From: Vibrio gangliei
GTDB lineage: Bacteria; Pseudomonadota; Gammaproteobacteria; Enterobacterales; Vibrionaceae
DNA: 64,000 nucleotides
Assembly: GCF_026001925.1 (NCBI RefSeq)
Contig: NZ_AP021869.1
Coordinates: 1,426,001 to 1,490,000, forward strand
Direction: 5' to 3'
A program made the position numbers and the translations under genes. Below are positions 8,685-17,026 of this stretch, one piece after another (position 1 is the stretch's first letter; each line of letters starts with the position of its first letter). The notes beneath the pieces are model-generated. The model worked only from the letters and a program-made list of their open reading frames with translations. It had not been told where the DNA came from and ran no database searches.

Positions 8685-9620
8685 CTAAGACTGGAACAAC
8701 ATCACTTTCAAACTCGCTTGTGGATCCACATCAGCAAACTCTTCTGGGTTGGCAAGCCTCTCTACAAACTTCAATTCTGGCGCTTCTTCGGCCATTGATT
8801 CAATTAAGAAGTCTTCGCTCACCGCTGGTGAATTAACACAGGCGATCACTTCCCCATTTTCATTTAATAGACTCGGTAAGCGGCGCAAAATTTTCTTGTA
8901 GTCTTTGGTTAATGCAAAGCTGCCTTTTTGAAACGAGGGCGGATCGATAATCACTAAGTCGTATGGACCAAATTTGGTGATTTTGCCCCAAGAACGGAAA
9001 ATGTCGTGGCCTAAGAAGTTCACATCAAACAAATCGTGGTCATTTAACTGATGGTTTTCACGTCCGCGTGATAAAGCCCCTTTTGCCATATCGACATTTA
9101 ACACTTTTCTTGCACCACCAGCCATCGCTGCAACGGAAAAACCACAAGTATAAGAAAACAAGTTCAGTACACGCTTGCCTTGGGCATGTTCTTGCACCCA
9201 TTGGCGGCCTATACGCATATCAAGGAAAATCCCCATATTTTGGTTTTTACCCAGAACAAGTTGATATTTGAGGCCATTTTCTATGCCTATTGTGTTTTCT
9301 TTAATTTCTCCGGCAATGACTTCAAAAGGTGCGCCATGCTGGTAACGATGTTTCAAACCAATACCCACGCCTTGCACTGACTGCCATTCATCACTGGCAA
9401 ATAGTTCAATCAACCCCTGTGTCAAAGACGCCGTAAAGTCCTCTTCAACCGGTTTAAAAAGCGTGACAATAAGTTGCTGACCAACCCAATCGGCGGTAAT
9501 TTGCTCGAGACCTTGCCAAGTTTGCCCTCGACCATGAAACAAGCGTCGCATTTCCGTTTTACACACAGGAAGTTGTTGTTTGATATGAGTAAAAAAAGTC
9601 GCTAATTGATTAATGTCCAT
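8685..9620 (-). CDS. Class I SAM-dependent methyltransferase, RlmI/RlmK-like
   Basis: A 311-residue Rossmann-fold methyltransferase. The SAM-binding motif I is VLNLFSYTCGFSVAA in the middle of the protein, motif II includes VLNVDMAKGAL, and the catalytic-region motif IV is IIDPPSF. This arrangement matches the SAM-dependent methyltransferases related to RlmI/RlmK, which act on 23S rRNA cytosine or guanine. The true substrate here is unknown. Upstream lies an RNA pseudouridine synthase on the same strand 16 bp away, so this could be an RNA-modification pair. Confidence 0.85.
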   Translation of the reverse strand: MDINQLATFFTHIKQQLPVCKTEMRRLFHGRGQTWQGLEQITADWVGQQLIVTLFKPVEEDFTASLTQGLIELFASDEWQSVQGVGIGLKHRYQHGAPFEVIAGEIKENTIGIENGLKYQLVLGKNQNMGIFLDMRIGRQWVQEHAQGKRVLNLFSYTCGFSVAAMAGGARKVLNVDMAKGALSRGRENHQLNDHDLFDVNFLGHDIFRSWGKITKFGPYDLVIIDPPSFQKGSFALTKDYKKILRRLPSLLNENGEVIACVNSPAVSEDFLIESMAEEAPELKFVERLANPEEFADVDPQASLKVMLFQS

Positions 9621-9636
9621 TTCGTTCCACTTATTT

Positions 9637-10344
9637 TTATTTAATTGATGGCCAAGGTAATTGTTCTGGTTGCTGCCATTGTGATATTGCTTGCTTTACC
9701 GCTGATGAATGCCAATGTTCCCCCAAATTAGAGTATTGGCTAGGATCACAAACAAATTGATGCGACTCCCCTTGCCAATCAAACATTAAAGCATAAGCAT
9801 GAAGATATCCGCGATCGGCTTTACTTGAAGGGGTGTAGATTTCATCGCCAAGAATCGACGAACCAATCGAATTAAGGGCAACACGGATTTGGTGCGTTTT
9901 ACCGGTATGTGGTTTACATAAAAAAAGTCGTTGCCCATGCTCTCCCGCCAGCGAGAAAAATTGGGTTTTAGCCGGGTTCTCTTGAGATGGTAAGAGCTTC
10001 CAACTTGAACGTCGAGATCGCGCCATATCACCACTAATCAGGCCTTGCTTCTTTTTCGGCTTTTTAACACCGATAGCAAGGTAAAACTTACTCACTAAAC
10101 GTTGAGCAAATAGCTGTGATAATTCACTCGCAGCTCGTTGATGCTTGGCTAGAAGTAAAATACCAGACGTCATCTTGTCTAAACGATGCACCAAGTACAG
10201 CTGGTTATCACTGGTCAGTTCGACCTTCGGACATCTTGCCACTTCCATCAATAATGATGTCTCACCATCGTCTTTATGAACACTGACATTCGGATGCTTA
10301 TTGATGACTAAAAAGTCTGAATTTTGGTACACAATGTCGAACAT
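9637..10344 (-). CDS. RluA-type pseudouridine synthase (TIGR01621-like)
   Basis: The 235-residue protein has the RluA catalytic motif HRLDKMTSG, where the Asp is the conserved nucleophile, plus GKTHQIRVAL and ILGDEIY. It probably isomerises uridine in a structured RNA; the target is not evident. The frame stays open upstream to 10551, but those 69 extra codons run into a repeat element. I place the start at 10344 (MFDIVYQNSDF), which has GAGAG just upstream and the usual N-terminus of the family. It likely shares a transcript with the methyltransferase downstream. Confidence 0.87.
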   Translation of the reverse strand: MFDIVYQNSDFLVINKHPNVSVHKDDGETSLLMEVARCPKVELTSDNQLYLVHRLDKMTSGILLLAKHQRAASELSQLFAQRLVSKFYLAIGVKKPKKKQGLISGDMARSRRSSWKLLPSQENPAKTQFFSLAGEHGQRLFLCKPHTGKTHQIRVALNSIGSSILGDEIYTPSSKADRGYLHAYALMFDWQGESHQFVCDPSQYSNLGEHWHSSAVKQAISQWQQPEQLPWPSIK

Positions 10345-10458
10345 GATGCTCTCAGAGATAAGCTTAAAATAAGGCTGCGCAGTATAACGCGCCGGCAGGA
10401 TAAACCCAAATGACGGACGAAAAAAAGCCCCGTCATCACGAGGCTTAATAGTAATGAT

Positions 10459-10730
10459 TGTATACCCAAGTGACCTCAAGATGCAGAATTCAGAGCTATC
10501 ATCCAAGTTCTTAGACAAGGAAGATTTATGCGGAATGTAAACACCTTTCAATTAAATCTGACGTAGGCTAAGAGCTTGGATGAAGCTCCCGAAGGGCAAG
10601 TTAAAACAAGCTTTATGCTGCGTTAAATTGAACAGAGATAGAATGACTATGATCATATTCAATTCGCCTTGCCTAAAACTTGTTTTATTCTTGCTGAAAC
10701 TCGCATCTTGAGGTTACTTGGGTATATACA
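10459..10730. mobile_element. MITE-like inverted-repeat element
   Basis: TGTATACCCAAGTGACCTCA (10459-10478, continuing to 10484) and the near complement GCATCTTGAGGTTACTTGGG (10703-10722, continuing to 10730) form imperfect terminal inverted repeats of about 26 bp around a 272-bp non-coding unit. Internal pairs such as AAGTTAAAACAAGCTTTATGC with GCCTTGCCTAAAACTTGTTTTATT are also visible. I recall this terminal sequence as common in Vibrio intergenic regions. It lies between the 3' end of the NSS transporter gene and the pseudouridine synthase gene and creates a spurious N-terminal extension of the latter. Confidence 0.8.
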
Positions 10731-10754
10731 GGCTTAAATTATCCCGAGTTCAGG

Positions 10755-12095
10755 TTAAATCGTCACCCAGAAAACGAGGCCCATTAAAACGGGACATACG
10801 TAGCGCAGGTAATTTGGCCAAATCTTCCAGAATAAGCTGTGTTCAACCTCAGGGTTTCCTTGACGAATTTCGTCTAACAATTTAGCGCGATGCCACACCC
10901 AACCGGCGCAGATTGCCCACACTAAACCTAAAATGGGCTGTAAATACACCGTAGAAACCGTAATCACTAGCCCGAACAAAGTGCCAAAGTTAAACACGAT
11001 TGCCGCAGCTAGTAGCAAGGCTAAACCGCCAATCCACATTACCGCTTTTTTACGGGTTTGACCTAATTCTTCCATCGCGCAAGAAACCGGCACTTCTAAC
11101 ATAGAAATCGAAGAGGTAAGTGCGGCGATCAACATTAAAGCAAAAAATAGAATACTGACGATAACGCCCACGCTGCCCATGGTATCGAACATGGCTGGCA
11201 ACACCGTAAATACTAAAGTATCCGAATTCAGCAAGTTGCCAACGTCATCATAAATCACTACGCCATTTTTTTGTGCGACGAACATGGCCGGTAAAATCAA
11301 TAAACCTGCACCAAACGCAATGCCGGTATCAATCATTGCCACTTGCGTTGCGGTTTTTGGAATATTGACATCTTTCGGTAAGTACGAACCGTATACCATC
11401 ATCACCGTCACCCCGAGTGATAATGAGAAAAACGCCTGCCCCATTGCGCCAACCACCAAATCAGCACTGAAATGAGACGCGTCTGGTACTAAGTACATTT
11501 TCAAGCCATCCATCGCGCCATCTTGCAGTAAAATATAGCCAATCATCACCACAAATAATCCCACTAGCACGGGCATAAGACGCGACGACCAACTCTCAAT
11601 ACCATCCGTCACACCGCCCATCACCACTTTCATCGTAATCGCAATAAAAATGAGTGCGAGAACGAGATTACGTTCGGTGCTGAACGCTTCCAGCCAAGTT
11701 GCAGCCGAGTGGAAACCGATGAAATCTAAAATAGGACTCACAAGGTATCCGACTAACCAACCGGCAATAATCGAGTAAAAACTCAATATCATTAATGCGG
11801 TCAGCAAGCCTAGCAAACCAAACCCTGCAGGAATTTTACTGTTTGTTGGCCAGATACGCTTCACAGAACGTAACGGGTTGGCTTGTCCATAGCGGCCAAT
11901 GGTCAACTCTGCAATCAGCATAGGCAAAGCCAGCACCACAACCATGACAAGGTAAACGAGTAAAAATACCGCTCCACCATTACTGGCTGCCTGTGTTGGG
12001 AATCCCCACACATTTCCTAAACCGACAGCAGAACCTGCCGCAGCCATAATAAAACCAAATTTCGAGCTAAACTGCGCTCGTGACGATGATGCCAT
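10755..12095 (-). CDS. Sodium-dependent neurotransmitter-symporter family (NSS/SNF) transporter
   Basis: A 446-residue membrane protein with about 11-12 helices. The TM1 signature GFIMAAAGSAVGLGNVWGFP, with the unwound Na+/substrate site, is near the N-terminus, followed by GGAVFLLVYL (TM2). These define the LeuT-like NSS family, which imports amino acids or amines with Na+. Substrate cannot be read from sequence. ATG at 12095 (MASSSRAQ) is chosen because TGGAAATAA lies just upstream; the frame extends to 12137. A MITE-like element lies 25 bp past the stop. Confidence 0.9.
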   Translation of the reverse strand: MASSSRAQFSSKFGFIMAAAGSAVGLGNVWGFPTQAASNGGAVFLLVYLVMVVVLALPMLIAELTIGRYGQANPLRSVKRIWPTNSKIPAGFGLLGLLTALMILSFYSIIAGWLVGYLVSPILDFIGFHSAATWLEAFSTERNLVLALIFIAITMKVVMGGVTDGIESWSSRLMPVLVGLFVVMIGYILLQDGAMDGLKMYLVPDASHFSADLVVGAMGQAFFSLSLGVTVMMVYGSYLPKDVNIPKTATQVAMIDTGIAFGAGLLILPAMFVAQKNGVVIYDDVGNLLNSDTLVFTVLPAMFDTMGSVGVIVSILFFALMLIAALTSSISMLEVPVSCAMEELGQTRKKAVMWIGGLALLLAAAIVFNFGTLFGLVITVSTVYLQPILGLVWAICAGWVWHRAKLLDEIRQGNPEVEHSLFWKIWPNYLRYVCPVLMGLVFWVTI

Positions 12096-12480
12096 ATTTA
12101 TTTCCATTCTAAAGCGTGACAACCCTGTGCGCTTCAAGCCGAGGCTTTCATTGCAGTAGGTTTAACTTCCGTTCATTACATGGGGCGTAAACCAACCCAC
12201 CCGTAAACAAAAACGTACAGTCACTAAATTTTATTTCATTCAAAGGGGTTGCAAGTAAAGCAGTTTATCTATCTAAAGAAAAGAAAAAGCAGCATAAAAG
12301 GTCAATAAATCTCTTCAAATGAGCATAAAACCATCAACTGTGATTGATACATAAAGTTTCATGCCAATATGCATATTGTGAATGAGCCACTTTTAACCAA
12401 ATGAGTTAGATTATGATTCTAATCACAGCTGAAACAGTGATAGTATCAAGCTCTATTAAGGTCATGATTTAAAGGGATAG
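12096..12480. other. 385-bp divergent intergenic region, no gene seen
   Basis: The region separates the divergent NSS transporter and cls genes and must hold both promoters. It is AT-rich. I see no convincing operator, hairpin terminator or small gene in it, only the AAAGGG Shine-Dalgarno of cls at its right end. Confidence 0.6.
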
Positions 12481-13935
12481 ATGGAAAAGTTACATCAATT
12501 ATTGGCTTTAGCTGGCGTGATTAGTTATTGGCTGTTAGTCGCTGCAGTCACATTCCGAGTGGTATTCAAACGCCGAGCGGTCAGCGTCTCATTGGCATGG
12601 TTAATGATCATCTACATCATTCCATTTGTCGGTGTATTGTTGTATTTCTTATTTGGTGAATTAAACCTAGGACGGACTCGCGCGGAACGTTCTAAAAGTA
12701 TGTTTACCCCATACGGCGAATGGTTTACCCAGCTGCATGAATGCCAAGCCCATCAACCAAATCTATTAAACCTTGAACTTGCGCAAATTCATGACCTATG
12801 TACTAACCGTACCGCCATCCCTGCATTGTGTGGCAATACCCTATCGCTGCAAGACACGCCAGATAAAATTCTGCGGTCGATCATACAAGACATCGAACAC
12901 GCTAAAACCAATATACGTATGGAGTTTTATATCTGGCAAAGTGGTGGGCTAATTGATTCGGTTAACTCTGCGCTTGTTCAAGCAGCAAAACGCGGAGTTA
13001 AGATCCAAATTTTGGTCGACTCAGCAGGCAGTCCTAAATTCTTTCGTAGTCATTGGTATAAGTTAATGCTTGATGCCGGCATAGACATTCGCCAGGCACT
13101 TGAAGTGAACGCTTTCCGGATGTTCTTCCGCCGACTTGATCTGCGTTTACATCGAAAAATCATTACCATTGATGATGAAGTCGGTTACACAGGCTCGATG
13201 AATATGGTCGATCCCGAATTCTTTAAAAAAGACGCCGGTGTCGGTGAATGGATTGATGTAATGGTGCGTGTCACTGGCCCGACGGTTAACGTTTTGGCTG
13301 CCATTCACGCGTGGGACTGGGAAGTAGAAACAGGCATTCGAGAATTGCCTAGCTTTCCTGAATGTTCTATTGAAAACACGGGCGCACTACATCCAATTCA
13401 AGTTGTCCCTTCTGGTCCCGGCATGCCAGAAAATATCATTCAGCAAGTTCTCACCTTGGCCATTTTACAAGCAAAAGAGTCGGTTCGGATCACTACGCCC
13501 TATTTTGTGCCTAGCGATAATTTAATGCAAGTCTTCAAAATGACAGCTCAACGCGGCGTCAATGTAGAGCTGCTATTACCGAAGAAAAACGATTCGATGT
13601 TAGTAAATTGGGCATCGAAGTCCTTCTTTAGTGAATTACTGGAAGCTGGCGTAAAAATCTATCAGTTCGATGGCGGCTTGCTACATACTAAATCGGTCGT
13701 GATTGACCAACAAAGTTGCTTAGTTGGCAGCGTAAACCTAGATATGAGAAGCTTATGGCTCAATTTCGAGCTAACCCTAGTTGTGGACGATGATGGTTTC
13801 ACAAAAGAACTGTACTGGGTACAAGAAAACTACTTACAACAATCTACACTTATTTCCAAAGAAGAATGGGCGCAACGAACCTTTGGCCATCGTATGCTAG
13901 AGCGTATTTTCTATTTATTTAATCCGTTGCTATAG
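12481..13935 (+). CDS. cls: Cardiolipin synthase (phospholipase D superfamily)
   Basis: Makes cardiolipin from two phosphatidylglycerols at the inner membrane. Two N-terminal membrane helices (about residues 5-26 and 37-58) are followed by two HKD catalytic motifs: HRKIITIDD from residue 224 with a downstream GSMN, and HTKSVVIDQ from residue 402 with GSVN. The 484-residue length and N-terminal helices fit ClsA. The start has AAAGGGATAG immediately upstream. Confidence 0.95.
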   Translation: MEKLHQLLALAGVISYWLLVAAVTFRVVFKRRAVSVSLAWLMIIYIIPFVGVLLYFLFGELNLGRTRAERSKSMFTPYGEWFTQLHECQAHQPNLLNLELAQIHDLCTNRTAIPALCGNTLSLQDTPDKILRSIIQDIEHAKTNIRMEFYIWQSGGLIDSVNSALVQAAKRGVKIQILVDSAGSPKFFRSHWYKLMLDAGIDIRQALEVNAFRMFFRRLDLRLHRKIITIDDEVGYTGSMNMVDPEFFKKDAGVGEWIDVMVRVTGPTVNVLAAIHAWDWEVETGIRELPSFPECSIENTGALHPIQVVPSGPGMPENIIQQVLTLAILQAKESVRITTPYFVPSDNLMQVFKMTAQRGVNVELLLPKKNDSMLVNWASKSFFSELLEAGVKIYQFDGGLLHTKSVVIDQQSCLVGSVNLDMRSLWLNFELTLVVDDDGFTKELYWVQENYLQQSTLISKEEWAQRTFGHRMLERIFYLFNPLL

Positions 13936-13965
13936 CCCCATCGTTACCAATTATAAGGATATACA

Positions 13966-15156
13966 ATGTCAGAAAAATACGAGACCAAGTTGGTTACTGC
14001 CGGACGCAATAAAAAATGGACTCATGGTGTGGTGAACCCACCCGTGCAACGCGCTTCAACCGTCGTATTCAATTCAGTGGCGGAAAAAAATGAAGCCACA
14101 TTGAAGCGCCAAGGTCACACACTGTTTTATGGTCGCCGCGGTACTGAAACGCATTTTGCCTTCCAAGAAGCCATGACTGAAATTGAAGGTGGTGCCGGCT
14201 GTGCCTTATACCCATGTGGCGCGGCGGCAATTACCAACTCAATCTTATCTTTTGTTGAACATGGCGATCATGTCTTAATGGTCGACAGCTGCTACGAACC
14301 AACCCGAGATTTCTGCAACATCATCCTGAAAAAAATGGGGATTGAAACAACCTATTACGATCCAAGTATCGGTGAAGGCATCCGTGATTTAATTCAGCCT
14401 AATACTAAGATCCTGTTCACGGAATCACCTGGCTCGTACACCATGGAAGTGCAAGACGTGCCGCTGCTTTCTCGCATTGCGCATGAGCACGACATTATTG
14501 TGATGTTGGATAACACTTGGGGCGCAGGCGTGAACTTCTCACCTTTTGAACATGGTGTGGATGTATCTATTCAAGCCGCCACCAAATACATTGTGGGTCA
14601 TTCCGATGTGATGCTAGGAACGGCTGTCGCCAATGAAAAGTACTGGCCACAGCTTCGTGAACAAAGCTACCTAATGGGTCAATGTGTCTCTCCAGATGAT
14701 GCTTATACGGCATTGCGTGGCTTACGCACCTTAGGTGTACGTCTAAAACAACATGAACAGAATAGCTTTGCTATTGCGAAATGGCTAGAAACACGTCCTG
14801 AAGTGGATCACGTTCGCCACCCAGCGCTACCTTCTTGCCCGGGTCACGAACTCTTTCTACGAGATTTTAAAGGCGCGAATGGATTGTTCTCATTTGTACT
14901 CAAGACCAGCAACAAAAAAGCGACAACAGCCCTACTCGACACCGTGGAGCATTTCAGCATGGGTTATTCTTGGGGCGGTTATGAGAGCTTAATTCTCGCC
15001 AATGAACCCAGCAGCTTTGATCACATGCGCACCATTTCTAACCCACACTTTGAAGGCACATTAGTTCGCCTGCATATCGGCTTAGAAAATGTTGAGGATT
15101 TAATTGCTGATCTGGAGCGAGGTTTTGCCGCCTATAATGAGGCACTAAACGCTTAA
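13966..15156 (+). CDS. metC: Cystathionine beta-lyase
   Basis: MetC splits cystathionine to homocysteine, pyruvate and ammonia in methionine synthesis. The PLP lysine is Lys207 in ATKYIVGHSD. FYGRRGTETH, LYPCGAAA and LDNTWGAG are typical of the Cys/Met-metabolism PLP family, and the MetC-like N-terminus (TKLVTAGR, VNPPVQRASTV) separates it from MetB. Length 396 matches MetC. AAGGATATACA precedes the start. It lies 30 bp after cls, but no functional link is expected. Confidence 0.94.
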   Translation: MSEKYETKLVTAGRNKKWTHGVVNPPVQRASTVVFNSVAEKNEATLKRQGHTLFYGRRGTETHFAFQEAMTEIEGGAGCALYPCGAAAITNSILSFVEHGDHVLMVDSCYEPTRDFCNIILKKMGIETTYYDPSIGEGIRDLIQPNTKILFTESPGSYTMEVQDVPLLSRIAHEHDIIVMLDNTWGAGVNFSPFEHGVDVSIQAATKYIVGHSDVMLGTAVANEKYWPQLREQSYLMGQCVSPDDAYTALRGLRTLGVRLKQHEQNSFAIAKWLETRPEVDHVRHPALPSCPGHELFLRDFKGANGLFSFVLKTSNKKATTALLDTVEHFSMGYSWGGYESLILANEPSSFDHMRTISNPHFEGTLVRLHIGLENVEDLIADLERGFAAYNEALNA

Positions 15157-15182
15157 TCGTTCTAGCCCATTAAAGTGACCAA

Positions 15183-15222
15183 TAAAAAAACCGGCAAATG
15201 AAATCACTCACTTGCCGTTTTA
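15183..15222. terminator. Bidirectional terminator between metC and the siderophore-interacting protein gene
   Basis: The hairpin CGGCAAATG...CACTTGCCG (about 15192-15217, one mismatch) is flanked by an A-run on the left and TTTTA on the right, serving two convergent genes. Confidence 0.85.
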
Positions 15223-15237
15223 GTATCTCCGAATCCC

Positions 15238-16041
15238 TTACGCACTTTGTAAGCTTTCTGCATCTTCTCGCTTGAGCACTTTATGCCCATCTTCAGTCAC
15301 GCCTTGTTTCCAATAACTACTGAAATAACTTTTCTCGCGTTGAATGAGATTTTGTTCTTTGAAGTGAGTACGAATGGCTTTCATTGCGGAAAACTCACAG
15401 GCACACCAAATCGCAATATCTTGGCTTATCAAGTCTAATTGAGCGACAGCATCAGCAAGTTGTTGTGGTTCATGGCCTATGACAGTGTGCAAACGAACTC
15501 CATTCGGCAGCGCTAATTCCGGTTTATCGGCTTCATCATGTAACTGAACCACGACGTGACCAGTGGCATTTTCATCTAATAGCGCCACTTTGGCACTCAT
15601 GGCAGGAATAGCTGTCATATCTGCCACCAGAATCACTTGCTCGGATTCAAAGTCAATATCTTGGCTATTACCCGGCCCACCGATAAAGATCTCATCACCA
15701 ACTTTGGCATTCATTGCCCAATGTATTGCATAGCCGCCCTGCTCAAGGTTGCGTGTTGAAGCATGCTCAAGTTCATGAATGACGAAATCCACGCTGACCT
15801 TTCCAGCATCAGTGTCCAATTCATTAATGGTATAAGTACGCATTACTGGACGCACACATTCACCAAGATTGGAAATATCAGTATGTCCTTCTGGATGGAA
15901 CATCAATTTAATATAACCACCACGATCAGATTGATTCAGTTGTTTAAAGTCATCACTTTGCAGGATGATACGGTGCATATTGGGTGTGTTTTGAAAAGTA
16001 TCAATGACACGCGCATGTTTAGGTTTACGGTTAGGTTTCAT
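15238..16041 (-). CDS. Siderophore-interacting protein (ferric-siderophore reductase family, ViuB-like)
   Basis: This 267-residue cytoplasmic flavoprotein family releases iron from imported ferric siderophores by reduction. The FAD-binding segment RPVMRTYTI (R-x-Y-T/S pattern) and the following GGYAIHWAMNAKVGD and GGPGNSQD are typical of the SIP/ViuB family, with a C-terminal NAD(P)H-binding half. The gene starts 2 bp after the stop of the recombinase-like gene and uses AAGGAA, embedded at the end of that gene, as its ribosome binding site. The two are thus translationally coupled. No siderophore transport genes are in the window. Confidence 0.9.
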   Translation of the reverse strand: MKPNRKPKHARVIDTFQNTPNMHRIILQSDDFKQLNQSDRGGYIKLMFHPEGHTDISNLGECVRPVMRTYTINELDTDAGKVSVDFVIHELEHASTRNLEQGGYAIHWAMNAKVGDEIFIGGPGNSQDIDFESEQVILVADMTAIPAMSAKVALLDENATGHVVVQLHDEADKPELALPNGVRLHTVIGHEPQQLADAVAQLDLISQDIAIWCACEFSAMKAIRTHFKEQNLIQREKSYFSSYWKQGVTEDGHKVLKREDAESLQSA

Positions 16042-16043
16042 GA

Positions 16044-16763
16044 TTATTCCTTATCGAAAGCAAGAGTGTCAGATGAATGGCGGCGACCTTGATGCTTATT
16101 GTGCTTGTGGCCGTGATGCTTGTGTCCACGATCTTTGTGTGCACGATCTTGGTGTCCATTAGGACCAGTTTCTCGCTGCTTTAATTTTGCTTTCACTCGT
16201 TTAACAGTAGAAATACTGCTGCCCGTTTCATCTGCAATGGCTTGTAGTGTTTTATCCGTTGCTAACAGTTCAATAATTTTCACATGTAATTCATGGTTTG
16301 CTCTGCGACCTTGAAACTTGGCTTCCCATTTATCCGGATTACCGCGTAATTTACGTCGGCCTAGTTCTGCTGCCATTAAACGTTGCTTGGTTTCTACTTC
16401 TTCATAACCTTTTAATAACCGAAGCAAAGCACTTGTTTGCTCATCATTGGGCTTGAAGATCAAATCTTGATGATATGTTTTCACATTGATGTTTTTTGCC
16501 AGTAATTCTGTGATCACATCGTAGGCGAGCTTAAAACCAAGCCCTAAATCCGTCATCCACCAGATCATCAAGGTATCGCCGGCTTCAAGTAGGCTATAGG
16601 CTTTTTTAAACTCAGGTCTTTCATTTAACGGCACGTTTCCACGCACACCTTTTTCTATCAACAACATATCTTGTGTGGCTTGGCTCATCACCTCAATTCG
16701 ATTATCAATATCGGCCACTTTGGGGGAAACTCTGAGGTAACCTATGGTTTTATTTTTAGACAT
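16044..16763 (-). CDS. Serine-recombinase-family protein with degenerate active site and His-rich C-terminal tail
   Basis: This 239-residue protein has an N-terminal resolvase/invertase domain (GYLRVSP with the nucleophile-position Ser13) and a C-terminal helix-turn-helix (about residues 160-195, TLQAIADETGSSISTVKRV). In active Tn3-type resolvases the WxLDRLGRS segment holds two catalytic arginines; here the aligned segment is WWMTDLGLG, so both are missing. The tail (about residues 203-232) has nine His in about 30 residues, mixed with Lys/Arg/Asp, suggesting metal binding. ATG 16763 has TTGGAG upstream. Coupling to a siderophore reductase suggests a regulator rather than a recombinase; that is inference. 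Confidence 0.82.
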   Translation of the reverse strand: MSKNKTIGYLRVSPKVADIDNRIEVMSQATQDMLLIEKGVRGNVPLNERPEFKKAYSLLEAGDTLMIWWMTDLGLGFKLAYDVITELLAKNINVKTYHQDLIFKPNDEQTSALLRLLKGYEEVETKQRLMAAELGRRKLRGNPDKWEAKFQGRRANHELHVKIIELLATDKTLQAIADETGSSISTVKRVKAKLKQRETGPNGHQDRAHKDRGHKHHGHKHNKHQGRRHSSDTLAFDKE

Positions 16764-16803
16764 TTGTGTCTCCAATTCTTTGTTAGTTTTTATTATTTAT
16801 CGT

Positions 16804-16874
16804 AAGGCTCATTTGGTGTTATTAAATAATGAACCAAAAAAGTTCATATTGCAACAACACACTAAATGAGCCTT
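16804..16874. repeat. Long imperfect palindrome upstream of the recombinase-like gene
   Basis: AAGGCTCATTTGGTGTT (16804-16820) and AACACACTAAATGAGCCTT (16856-16874) are inverted copies with few mismatches. A smaller nested palindrome, TGAAC-N6-GTTCA, sits in the centre. The structure lies about 40-110 bp upstream of the recombinase-like start, in its promoter region. It could be an operator, a res-like site, or a small relic element. Confidence 0.75.
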
Positions 16875-16978
16875 TTGTTTTTCTTTAGACAAACTGGAGA
16901 AATCAAGAATGAAAGAAGACAAGTTCATAACACATTCAGGACGGGACAAGCGAAGAAAGTAAAAAACGAAGACAGTAA

Positions 16979-17005
16979 AAAGCCCCATCAGGACGATGAG
17001 GCTTT
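16979..17005. terminator. Terminator at the 3' end of betT
   Basis: AAGCCCCATC (about 16980-16989) pairs with GATGAGGCTT (one mismatch). The preceding A-run gives a U-run on the minus-strand transcript of betT. Confidence 0.8.
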
Positions 17006-17026
17006 GCTTAAGGTAAGATTAAATCA

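Noticed and set aside
10345..10551. N-terminal extension of the pseudouridine synthase
   Set aside because: These codons lie partly in a MITE-like repeat and are absent from the family; ATG 10344 has a good Shine-Dalgarno.
16776..16803. Fur box upstream of the recombinase-like/siderophore operon
   Set aside because: AT-rich sequence GATAAATAATAAAAAC has only partial agreement with GATAATGATAATCATTATC; not strong enough to call.
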